This document shows, piece after piece, positions 1-6,543 of a stretch of 17,458 nt of DNA (positions are counted from its first letter, which is position 1; every line of letters starts with the position of its first letter). The translations under genes and the position numbers were made by a program. Under the pieces are notes generated by a model that had not been told where the DNA came from, made no database searches, and was given only the letters and a program-made list of their open reading frames with translations. Origin of the DNA: Candidatus Cloacimonadota bacterium (lineage in GTDB: Bacteria; Hydrothermota; E44-bin80); NCBI GenBank assembly GCA_004375785.1, contig SOKM01000141.1, positions 1 through 17,458 on the forward strand, written 5' to 3'.

Positions 1-11
1 CTTTTCTTCAT
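1..11 (-). CDS. Possible start of a truncated minus-strand gene at the window edge
   Basis: On the minus strand an ATG at 11-9 is followed by AAG AAA, after which the window ends. It is preceded about 8 nt upstream by a G-rich stretch (GGGGGTG) that could act as a Shine-Dalgarno sequence. Only three codons are visible, so no function can be assigned. By position it would lie downstream of hsdM and could be a further restriction-modification gene, but that is only inference. Confidence 0.25.
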
Positions 12-169
12 CTTTCTTTCACCCCCACTTTTATTCTCCCCCCAGCCTATGCTGAGGCTTCCGCAAGCAAGCATCGAGAGCGAGGAAAACTAAAGCATTT
101 TCCGAATTCCCGAAAATTATTCGAAATGTAATCATTATGTCCCATATGTCTGCTGCTGGTTCGGTAACA
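12..169. other. Short intergenic stretch without a recognisable gene
   Basis: This stretch follows the stop codon of the small winged-helix frame on the minus strand. I see no open frame of useful length in it. A weak 5-bp inverted repeat (AGCCT at 44-48, AGGCT at 55-59) has no clear T-tract and is too short to call a terminator. Confidence 0.4.
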
Positions 170-430
170 TCAATTACCAATCTCATCGTTCTTTTTTGTG
201 ACAACATACTTCTGGTTTGGGCTCTTTGGTTTATCTGGTATTGTCATCTTTATGCGTCCAATGTCTATCATTGGTCTCAAAATTGAATCCCTGAAATATT
301 TTCTATCATTGAGATTAAGAAATTCCATAATTTCCCTTCTCGATCTTGGTTTTTCACAAAATCCTATTATTAATGCTATTCTATCCATTATATCAACATG
401 GGGGGTAACTTGAGGGGTAACTGCTACCAA
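170..430 (-). CDS. Small winged-helix protein resembling the C-terminal domain of Fic/AAA-type proteins; possibly a remnant
   Basis: The frame encodes about 86 residues from a TTG. It starts with a PQVTPHV-type linker and continues into a winged-helix-like segment with the signature MTIPDKPKSPNQKY (residues 62-75). From memory of the families, linkers of repeated TPQV units followed by this domain form the C-terminus of Fic-family and AlbA/RecG-like ATP-binding proteins. The catalytic part of such a protein is absent here. The open frame continues upstream without a stop to about 514, and an excellent Shine-Dalgarno sequence sits 5 nt before an in-frame ATA at 502-500, so the true product may be about 110 residues or a pseudogene. 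It directly follows hsdM on the same strand, so it is probably cotranscribed. Accessory genes often sit between hsdM and hsdS. Whether it is functional is uncertain. Confidence 0.5.
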   Translation of the reverse strand: MVAVTPQVTPHVDIMDRIALIIGFCEKPRSRREIMEFLNLNDRKYFRDSILRPMIDIGRIKMTIPDKPKSPNQKYVVTKKNDEIGN

Positions 431-507
431 AGGATGGGGAAGTATTAACCTAAATGTATTATTTTGTGGATTATTTATGTAATTATGTGCATTTTCTTCT
501 ATTCTAT

Positions 508-516
508 CACCTCCTC
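508..516 (-). promoter_or_regulatory. Strong Shine-Dalgarno sequence without a canonical start codon
   Basis: On the minus strand GAGGAGGTG lies 5 nt upstream of the codon ATA (502-500), which is in frame with the small winged-helix ORF ending at 170. No ATG, GTG or TTG occurs in that frame until the TTG at 430-428. The site lies just after the hsdM stop codon (528-526). Confidence 0.55.
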
Positions 517-525
517 ATATCTTCC

Positions 526-2286
526 CTAATATTTCAATTCTTCCAGATATTGAGCAAGTTTTTTTGTGGTCTTGTCGATCTCTTTTTCGAGCCCGTTGAG
601 CTCCTTCCACTCCTTTGCTATGTCTATCTCCTCGACTTCTTCCTCAGGGAAAACATAGAGGGTGACATTGAGGTTGTAATCATTCTCCCTGATTTCCTCA
701 AAACTTATTATCCTGGAAAAGCCTTCGATCTCTTTGAATCTTTTATAAACATTAACTACTTTCTTAATATGTTCATCTCCAAGTCTATTGAGTTTTCTTA
801 TATCAGGATGCTGTTCATATTCTCCACTTGCATTTATGTATAATACATTATTTTTTCTTTTCTTTGGTTTGTTCTTATTTAATACAATAATTGCTCCAGG
901 TGCACCAGTGTTGTAAAAGAGTTTCTCTGGAAGAAGAATAACGGTTTCTATGAGGTCGTCCCTCAGAATTTCCGTCCGTATTGCTTTTTCTTTACCTCCT
1001 CTAAAGAGGCATCCATTATCAATAACTACGCCAATCCTTCCCGTATCATTCTTTGCAGAGGCGAGCATATGCTGAATCCACACCCAATCCGCACTCTGCT
1101 TTGTGCTGGGGCCATACCTGAATCTTTCTTTCCAGAACTCTCCTTTTTTAATGACCTCCTCATTGTATCCATCCTGATTCCAGGGAGGATTTGCAATTAC
1201 CATATCAAATGTCTTAACTCCTTCGCCCTCCTTAAATTTTGGATAGAGGAGTGTATCACCAAAAGTTAAAAGTGCATTTCTTATACCATGGATATAAAGA
1301 TTCATCTTTGCGATAGCAAGGGTTTTGGGGTTTACTTCCTGTCCGAGGAGAAAGAGTTTATCTGCTTCTTTTGTACCATATTTGTCTTCAACATGCTTGT
1401 ATGACATTATAAGCATTCCTCCAGAACCCAGACTTGGATCATAAACACTTTCCTGGGGTTTCGGGTCGAGTATCTTAACAATAAGTTTAATAACTTCCCT
1501 TGGAGTGTAGACCTCCCCCTCCTTTGCCTTCTGTGGGGCAAAGTATCTCAAAATCCACTCGTAAGCATCACCAAGAATGTCGGGTGATACATTGTGAAGA
1601 CTCTTCATACTGAAGAGTTCAACAAGTTGCCTTAGAATCTCTGCGTTTTCACTGCTTGTTGTAAACTGAACAAAATCAATGTTTTCAAACACATCTTTTA
1701 ATTCTGGGTTTCTCTCTGCGATTATTTTCATTGCCTTGGAAAAATTCTCAGGTAGTTTCCCTGGAACTTTTCTCATGTTTTTCCATAAAAACTCCCCAGG
1801 TATATCAAAATCATGATAGGTTGAGGCTTTTGCCTCTTGTTTTGCCTCTCTCTCGTTTAATCCATCCTCAAGAGCCTCTTGATAAGATTCTTCAAAATCC
1901 TTTTCCCACTTGTCGCTTATTCTTTTATAAAATAGCATAATAAGAATGAAAGTATAATCGACCCTTGTTCGTATTAAGTCCGCTGCTTTTTTAAGAAGTC
2001 GTTCAAGGTCAGCCCGTGTCAATCTGCTTTTATCTACTGCAAGTATCTGAGAAACAATTTCTTTTTGGCTTTTTAATCTATAAATCCTCTTTCGTGCATC
2101 CTCTTTATCAAAATCTGCCGTAAGCATATTTGCCTTTCTTAATTCAGAAAGAATTACATTTACCTGTTTTTTATCATCTTTAAGAGCATCTTTCAAAACC
2201 TTTCGTGCTTCATCAAACTTGAAAGACATGTCCTTAAATTCTTCCCACAAGGCTGTGTATCGTTTCTCAATCCATTTTTTAATCAT
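526..2286 (-). CDS. hsdM: Type I restriction-modification DNA N6-adenine methyltransferase, HsdM subunit
   Basis: It would transfer a methyl group from S-adenosylmethionine to adenine in the target of a type I R-M complex, with specificity from HsdS. The 586-residue protein carries GEVYTPRE (257-264), the SAM-binding loop DPSLGSGG (283-290; usually DPACGSGG) and the catalytic NPPW (366-369). The HsdM N-terminal helical domain begins near residue 85 (RADLERLLKKAADLIR). It is longer than typical HsdM (about 500-530 residues), because residues 1-75 form an additional segment. That segment ends in LSELRKANML and DARKRIYRLKS and looks like a winged helix. The ATG is supported by GGAG about 8 nt upstream and by an exact-consensus promoter at 2351-2379. 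No hsdS or hsdR lies in the window, so they are either downstream of the edge or missing. The family call is firm; the N-terminal fold is inferred. Confidence 0.93.
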   Translation of the reverse strand: MIKKWIEKRYTALWEEFKDMSFKFDEARKVLKDALKDDKKQVNVILSELRKANMLTADFDKEDARKRIYRLKSQKEIVSQILAVDKSRLTRADLERLLKKAADLIRTRVDYTFILIMLFYKRISDKWEKDFEESYQEALEDGLNEREAKQEAKASTYHDFDIPGEFLWKNMRKVPGKLPENFSKAMKIIAERNPELKDVFENIDFVQFTTSSENAEILRQLVELFSMKSLHNVSPDILGDAYEWILRYFAPQKAKEGEVYTPREVIKLIVKILDPKPQESVYDPSLGSGGMLIMSYKHVEDKYGTKEADKLFLLGQEVNPKTLAIAKMNLYIHGIRNALLTFGDTLLYPKFKEGEGVKTFDMVIANPPWNQDGYNEEVIKKGEFWKERFRYGPSTKQSADWVWIQHMLASAKNDTGRIGVVIDNGCLFRGGKEKAIRTEILRDDLIETVILLPEKLFYNTGAPGAIIVLNKNKPKKRKNNVLYINASGEYEQHPDIRKLNRLGDEHIKKVVNVYKRFKEIEGFSRIISFEEIRENDYNLNVTLYVFPEEEVEEIDIAKEWKELNGLEKEIDKTTKKLAQYLEELKY

Positions 2287-2309
2287 ACACCATCTCCTTC
2301 ATAAAAATT

Positions 2310-2337
2310 AGATAAGCAATTTTAATTCTACTTATCT
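2310..2337. promoter_or_regulatory. Inverted repeat in the hsdM leader, candidate operator
   Basis: AGATAAG (2310-2316) and CTTATCT (2331-2337) are perfect 7-bp inverted arms. Their centres are 21 bp apart, about two helical turns, and they lie between the predicted transcription start (near 2344) and the hsdM ribosome binding site. The position fits a repressor site that would block early elongation, or a weak leader hairpin with a 14-nt loop. The binder is unknown; the winged-helix-like N-terminus of HsdM itself is one candidate. Confidence 0.4.
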
Positions 2338-2350
2338 TAAAAGCATATGT

Positions 2351-2379
2351 ATTATAATATGAAAAAGTAACTTTGTCAA
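2351..2379 (-). promoter_or_regulatory. Exact-consensus sigma70 promoter for hsdM
   Basis: On the minus strand TTGACA (2379-2374) and TATAAT (2356-2351) are separated by exactly 17 nt. Both hexamers match the housekeeping consensus perfectly. Transcription would begin near 2344, giving a leader of about 57 nt before the hsdM ATG. This makes hsdM an independent unit from the dcw operon. Confidence 0.8.
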
Positions 2380-2434
2380 GAAAAAAAACAAATTGACAGG
2401 GATTGGAAGAGAATATAAGAGATATAAAAATAAT

Positions 2435-2483
2435 AAAAAAGCAAAAAGGCAGATACCCCATTAGAGGAATTCCTCTAACGGGG
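2435..2483 (-). terminator. Probable intrinsic terminator of the dcw operon
   Basis: An almost perfect 28-bp palindrome spans 2456-2483: CCCC and GGGG outer arms, one A/C mismatch, and a perfect 18-bp core reading TTAGAGGAATTCCTCTAA at 2461-2478. In the minus direction it is followed, after about 8 nt, by T-rich DNA with runs TTTTT (2447-2443) and TTTTTT (2440-2435). It lies about 100 nt beyond the ftsZ stop codon. The delay before the T-run is longer than ideal. Confidence 0.5.
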
Positions 2484-2529
2484 CAGGTACGAGTCTGCCC
2501 CTACAATCATTCGCAGGCTAAAGCCTGCG
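2480..2529. repeat. Two palindromic intergenic repeats downstream of ftsZ
   Basis: GGGGCAG (2480-2486) pairs with CTGCCCC (2495-2501) across an 8-nt loop. CGCAGGCT (2512-2519) pairs perfectly with AGCCTGCG (2522-2529) across 2 nt. The first shares its GGGG with the adjacent 28-bp palindrome, so the two hairpins exclude each other. Such GC-rich palindromes resemble dispersed repeat families of uncultured bacterial genomes, judged from memory. Copy number cannot be seen in this window. Confidence 0.55.
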
Positions 2530-2580
2530 GCTACAAAACATGTAAATCCACCAAATAAACTAAATAAATCAACGTTTCTA

Positions 2581-3723
2581 TTAATCCATCTGTTTTCTTA
2601 AGAAAGTTGGAATCTCAAGGTCATCCACAGAGATAGTGCTGAGTTTACCCTCTTCTACAACTATCCTTTCCTCCCTCTTTTTGTTTCTTAAAAATGTGGG
2701 AATATCCCTGTATTCCTGAGATTCCATTTTCTTCAGTTCACTGAGTGCAACTTTTTGGGGCGTTTCCTCAACAACTTCTCCGATTCCTGTTGCAAAGACT
2801 GTTATCTGAACCTTTCCTTCCTCTCCTTTTACAAGCCCGAAATAAACGTCTGTTTCTTGACCTGCGGCTTTCTGAATAACGGAAACTGCTTCGTTTGCTT
2901 CAAGGAGTGTAAGGTCATCCCCACCTGTTACATTAATTATAATGCCCTTTGCACCCTCAATTGATACATCCTCAAGAAGCGGACAACTTATAGCCTCCTG
3001 TGCAGCGTCTATTGCTTTATTTTCTCCTGTCCCCGTTCCTATTCCCATTATTGCATCCCCTCTGTATGTCACAACTGTTTTTATATCAGCAAAATCGAGG
3101 TTTATTACTCCTGGCTTTATTATCAACTCAGATATCCCTCTAACAGCCTTCAGGAGCACACTATCTGCCATTTTAAAGGCTTCAAACATGGATGTCTGTC
3201 TGCTCACAACAGATAGCAGTTTTTGATTGGGTATCACAATAAGTGTATCAACTGCCCGTTTTAGCTCAGCGAGACCTTCTTCTGACTGTTTTATTCTTCT
3301 TTTCCCTTCAACGGTAAAGGGTTTAGTTACTACAGCTACCGTCAGGATATTCATCTCCTTTGCTGAAGCAGCAATAACAGGAGAAGCACCGGTTCCTGTG
3401 CCTCCTCCCATTCCAGCAGTTATGAAAACCATCTGGGCGTCTTCCATTGCACTTCTGAGCTTTTCAATGTCCTCTTTGGCTGCTTTCAATCCGATTTCAG
3501 GGTCACCACCTGACCCAAGACCTCTTGTAAGTTTTCCACCTATCTGCATTTTTGTTGTCGCTTTTGACCTCGAGAGTGCCTGAAGGTCGGTATTGACAGA
3601 AATAAAATCGACGCCTTCAAGCCCCTCTGTTATCATTCTGTCCACTGCATTTCCGCCTCCTCCACCAACACCTACAACCTTTATTTTCGGAATGGTCCCT
3701 TTTTCTTCTAAAAGTTCAAACAT
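2581..3723 (-). CDS. ftsZ: Cell division GTPase FtsZ, with duplicated C-terminal peptide
   Basis: FtsZ is the tubulin-like GTPase that polymerises into the cytoplasmic Z-ring and recruits the divisome. The 380-residue protein has the phosphate loop GGGGGNAV (20-27), the tubulin signature GGGTGTG (107-113) and the T7 loop NLDFADIK (208-215) that completes the active site of the neighbouring subunit. The body ends near residue 320, followed by a short linker. The conserved C-terminal peptide that binds FtsA normally occurs once. Here DIPTFLR appears at 340-346 and EIPTFLR at 370-376, exactly 30 residues apart and with different synonymous codons. The ATG is preceded by GGAG at good spacing. It is the last gene of the dcw operon, 24 nt after ftsA. 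Confidence 0.98.
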   Translation of the reverse strand: MFELLEEKGTIPKIKVVGVGGGGGNAVDRMITEGLEGVDFISVNTDLQALSRSKATTKMQIGGKLTRGLGSGGDPEIGLKAAKEDIEKLRSAMEDAQMVFITAGMGGGTGTGASPVIAASAKEMNILTVAVVTKPFTVEGKRRIKQSEEGLAELKRAVDTLIVIPNQKLLSVVSRQTSMFEAFKMADSVLLKAVRGISELIIKPGVINLDFADIKTVVTYRGDAIMGIGTGTGENKAIDAAQEAISCPLLEDVSIEGAKGIIINVTGGDDLTLLEANEAVSVIQKAAGQETDVYFGLVKGEEGKVQITVFATGIGEVVEETPQKVALSELKKMESQEYRDIPTFLRNKKREERIVVEEGKLSTISVDDLEIPTFLRKQMD

Positions 3724-3747
3724 ATCCTCTCCTTTCTTTCTTAAATC

Positions 3748-4977
3748 CTATATGGATTTAAACCAGTTAACAATTTTTTTAATAATTCTATCAAAAAAAC
3801 CTGCTTTTCTCTCAAAGAAACCTGTCTCCTCTCTGTGTTTGTCACCATATACAATAAGCCCTATGCTGGAAGCATAGATTGGATCAGAGATTGCATCAGT
3901 CAAGCCGATAATACCCTTGGGTATACCAACCTTAACAGGAAGATCGAATATCCTCTCTGCGAGCTGAGCTATACCTTCCATCTTTGCTGTCCCACCTGTA
4001 AGGACTATCCCGGCAGTAAGCCTATCATCAAACCCACTCCTTTTTATCTCCCTTTCTACCAGACTGAAAACCTCTTCCATCCTGGGTTCTATTATTGAAG
4101 CAAGAATCTGTCTCGACACTTCTCTCTTCTTTCTTCCACCAACACCGGGAACCTCCATCATCTCATTTGTGTCAACCAGTGAAGAAAGTGCGACACCATA
4201 TCGTCTCTTTATTTCTTCTGCCTGAGCTCGTGGGGTTCTTAACCCAATTGCAATATCATTCGTTATATTTACCCCTCCCAATCCTACAACAGATGTATGT
4301 CTTATACTCCCCTCAAAAAATATTGCAAAATCTGTTGTGCCACCTCCGATATCTAAAAGACAGACCCCTAATTCTTTTTCTTCCTCGTCAAGAACGGCAA
4401 AACTCGCTGCATACGGCTGTAGAACAATATCCCTGACAGAAAGATTTGCCCTGTCTATTGATTTAATAATGTTCTGTATTGCAGTAATAGCTGCAGTAAC
4501 TATATGGACTTCAGCTTCAAGCCTCACTCCAGCCATGCCTACAGGTTCCTTAATCCCAGTCTGGTCATCAACTGTATAGTCTTGTGGGAGCACATGAATT
4601 ATTTTCCTGTCCATAGGGATTGTAACAGCCTTTGCCTGTTCAATTACCCTTCTTATATCCTCATTCGAAATACCCTCTTCTGTTCTTGAAACAGCAATCA
4701 CACCTCTGGAATTGAAACTCTTAATATGGTCACCGGCAATACCGACAACAACATTGTTAACTTTAACACCCGCCATAAGTTCTGCCTCACCGATAGCCTG
4801 TCTTATTCCCTGAACAGTCTTGTCAAGATTGACTACCACCCCCCTTCTTAATCCATATGATGGAGTTGTACCAACGCCAACGATATTAACCTCGCTTTTT
4901 TCATTGACCTCAGCTATACATGCAGAAATTTTTGTGGTTCCAAGGTCAAGCCCTACTATCAAATCTTCTTTACTCAT
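3748..4977 (-). CDS. ftsA: Cell division protein FtsA (actin-like membrane tether of FtsZ)
   Basis: FtsA is an actin-family ATPase that anchors FtsZ filaments to the inner face of the cytoplasmic membrane and recruits later division proteins. The 409-residue sequence shows phosphate-1 motif DLGTTK (11-16), the FtsA-specific 1C subdomain (about 85-165), phosphate-2 motif DIGGGTTD (209-216) and the adenosine motif LTGGTAKMEG (326-335). The last 17 residues (FFDRIIKKIVNWFKSI region) form the amphipathic membrane-targeting helix. A stretch rich in glycine and basic residues (VPGVGGRKKRE, about 276-286) lies in the H-S12-14 region. Its ATG overlaps the ftsQ stop as ATGA, which predicts translational coupling. 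The Shine-Dalgarno sequence is modest (AGGCGGT). Confidence 0.97.
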   Translation of the reverse strand: MSKEDLIVGLDLGTTKISACIAEVNEKSEVNIVGVGTTPSYGLRRGVVVNLDKTVQGIRQAIGEAELMAGVKVNNVVVGIAGDHIKSFNSRGVIAVSRTEEGISNEDIRRVIEQAKAVTIPMDRKIIHVLPQDYTVDDQTGIKEPVGMAGVRLEAEVHIVTAAITAIQNIIKSIDRANLSVRDIVLQPYAASFAVLDEEEKELGVCLLDIGGGTTDFAIFFEGSIRHTSVVGLGGVNITNDIAIGLRTPRAQAEEIKRRYGVALSSLVDTNEMMEVPGVGGRKKREVSRQILASIIEPRMEEVFSLVEREIKRSGFDDRLTAGIVLTGGTAKMEGIAQLAERIFDLPVKVGIPKGIIGLTDAISDPIYASSIGLIVYGDKHREETGFFERKAGFFDRIIKKIVNWFKSI

Positions 4978-5669
4978 AATGCACCGCCTTTTTCAAATAT
5001 TATCTGTTTTTTAAACCTCATATCACAAACATCATAACCTTTATTTTTCATCTCTCCTAAAATATTGAAAAACTCTTTTTTGATAAGTAATGGGATTGTA
5101 CTACCAATGATAATCTTAAAACCATCAATTTTTACAAAAGTTCTTTCCCTTTCTCTGAAATAAATGGTGAGATGTTTCATACCGAATGCCTCATAAATCT
5201 TTTCTATCCGTCCAGTATATGAGGAAAGGTTTTTTTTATTCTCAATGTAAACATTAGGTAAAAAGTCAAATCCAACTTCATAAGGAATAACCTTCCCATC
5301 CGAACAGAGAAGTGAAGGTTCAGGATTCTCAAGAACCGCAATGGGCTTCCTCTCCCTGATCATTACGGTTAACCTTCCGAAAAGGCCTTCCATTAAAAGA
5401 GCATCTTCTATCCACCTGTTCCCTTTCAATTTCTCTATTAACTCCCTCTTTTCTTCATTAGTTATCAATCTCTCCTTCCTTAAACCTGAGAAGGAAAGGA
5501 CTTCCTCTAACTTTATCTGCTCTGTTCCTTCTATAAGAATTTCACTTACATAGAATCCCTTTTTAGCTCTCTTTATCTTTCTAAAAAGTAGAAAGCAACC
5601 TGCGAGAATAGCAATTGTCAATAGAAAAAGGAATTTAGTTTTTCTATATCTTCTATTTCTCTTTAACAA
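4974..5669 (-). CDS. ftsQ: Cell division protein FtsQ/DivIB, single-pass membrane protein with POTRA domain
   Basis: FtsQ links cytoplasmic and periplasmic parts of the divisome through FtsB and FtsL. The 231-residue protein has a basic N-terminus, one membrane segment at about 13-29, and a POTRA domain starting with FYVSEILIEGTEQIKLEEV (39-57). That domain continues through the WIEDALLM region (about 86-93) and is followed by the FtsQ beta domain. It begins at TTG (5669-5667). This start is preferred because GGAGGT lies 5 nt upstream and the resulting N-terminus has the expected basic-then-hydrophobic layout. It overlaps the 3' end of murB by 17 nt and ftsA by 4 nt. FtsQ is poorly conserved, so position in the operon and topology carry much of the call. 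Confidence 0.9.
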   Translation of the reverse strand: MLKRNRRYRKTKFLFLLTIAILAGCFLLFRKIKRAKKGFYVSEILIEGTEQIKLEEVLSFSGLRKERLITNEEKRELIEKLKGNRWIEDALLMEGLFGRLTVMIRERKPIAVLENPEPSLLCSDGKVIPYEVGFDFLPNVYIENKKNLSSYTGRIEKIYEAFGMKHLTIYFRERERTFVKIDGFKIIIGSTIPLLIKKEFFNILGEMKNKGYDVCDMRFKKQIIFEKGGAL

Positions 5670-6543
5670 ACTCTACCTCCAATTCCAACTCGACCCCCTC
5701 CTCCTTTTTAACCCTATCTCTGATTTTCTCAATGAGCCTTTTAACATCATGGCAAGTAGCATCTCTCCTGTTGATAATAAAATTACCATGCTTGGCAGAG
5801 ACCTCTGCATCGCCTATGCTCATTCTCTTCATTCCAAGTCTATCTATAATCTCACCTGCGTATCCATTCGCAGGATTCTTAAAGACAGAACCCGCACTTG
5901 CAAAACCAAGGGGTTGATTTTCTTCCCTTCTTCTTTTTACCTCCTCCATTTCTTTCATAATCTCAAGCCTGTCCTTTTTCTCAAAAGTAAAAAGTGCACC
6001 TGTTATTATATCCCCTCTATTAAACGGGCTCTTTCTGTAAGAAAAGTTCATTTCTGCCTCTTTCTCTTCTCCATATCTATCTATAAAATATACCTTTTCT
6101 ATACAATCCTTTACCTCTTTTCCAAATGCACCAGCGTTCATCCATATAGCACCACCAACTGTGCCTGGGATACCTATAAGTGGCTCAAGAGAGGAGAGAC
6201 CGTTCTCAACGGATTTAAGAATAAGTTTTAACAGATCAATTCCGCTCATCGCAAAAATCCTATCATCAAATATCTTCATTTCATTAAAGCATCTGTTTGT
6301 CTTTATCACAACTCCTCTAAATCCCTTATCACTAAAAATCAGGTTTGTTCCGTTTCCCATAATGAAATACCGAACCTCTCTCTTTCTCACAAAACCAATG
6401 AGCCACTTAAAATCCTCTACATTATCAGGAATTACCAGAATATCTGCAGGTCCTCCAATTCTTATGGATGTATATTCATTTAACATCTCATCCCTCTTCA
6501 CAAAGCCTTTTATTCTTTTTTTGATAGTATCAAAGATAACCAT
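5653..6543 (-). CDS. murB: UDP-N-acetylenolpyruvoylglucosamine reductase MurB
   Basis: MurB is the FAD enzyme that uses NADPH to reduce enolpyruvyl-UDP-GlcNAc to UDP-MurNAc in the cytoplasm. At 296 residues it matches the shorter type II form. Visible motifs are TSIRIGGPA (25-33), GNGTNLI (63-69), the flavin-contact sequence GIPGTVGGAIWMNAGAFG (124-141), YRKSPF (169-174) and SAGSVFKNP (216-224), in which Ser219 corresponds to the proton-donating serine. A terminal glutamate-rich segment (VELELEVEFV) contains the second catalytic acid. It overlaps murC by 14 nt and ftsQ by 17 nt. A GGAGG sequence lies about 14 nt before the ATG, longer than optimal spacing, so re-initiation after murC is likely. 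Confidence 0.97.
   Translation of the reverse strand: MVIFDTIKKRIKGFVKRDEMLNEYTSIRIGGPADILVIPDNVEDFKWLIGFVRKREVRYFIMGNGTNLIFSDKGFRGVVIKTNRCFNEMKIFDDRIFAMSGIDLLKLILKSVENGLSSLEPLIGIPGTVGGAIWMNAGAFGKEVKDCIEKVYFIDRYGEEKEAEMNFSYRKSPFNRGDIITGALFTFEKKDRLEIMKEMEEVKRRREENQPLGFASAGSVFKNPANGYAGEIIDRLGMKRMSIGDAEVSAKHGNFIINRRDATCHDVKRLIEKIRDRVKKEEGVELELEVEFVKEK

Noticed and set aside
98..116. Imperfect palindrome around GAATTC
   Set aside because: It has mismatches in both arms, is short, and has no gene or T-tract placed to make use of it.
2393..2419. Plus-strand TTGACA followed by TATAAG
   Set aside because: The spacing is only 15 nt and no plus-strand gene follows; the exact promoter on the other strand nearby explains the region better.
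2279..2461. 60-codon minus-strand frame upstream of hsdM
   Set aside because: It covers the promoter and leader, is very AT-rich and hydrophobic by composition, and overlaps the hsdM start out of any recognisable family.
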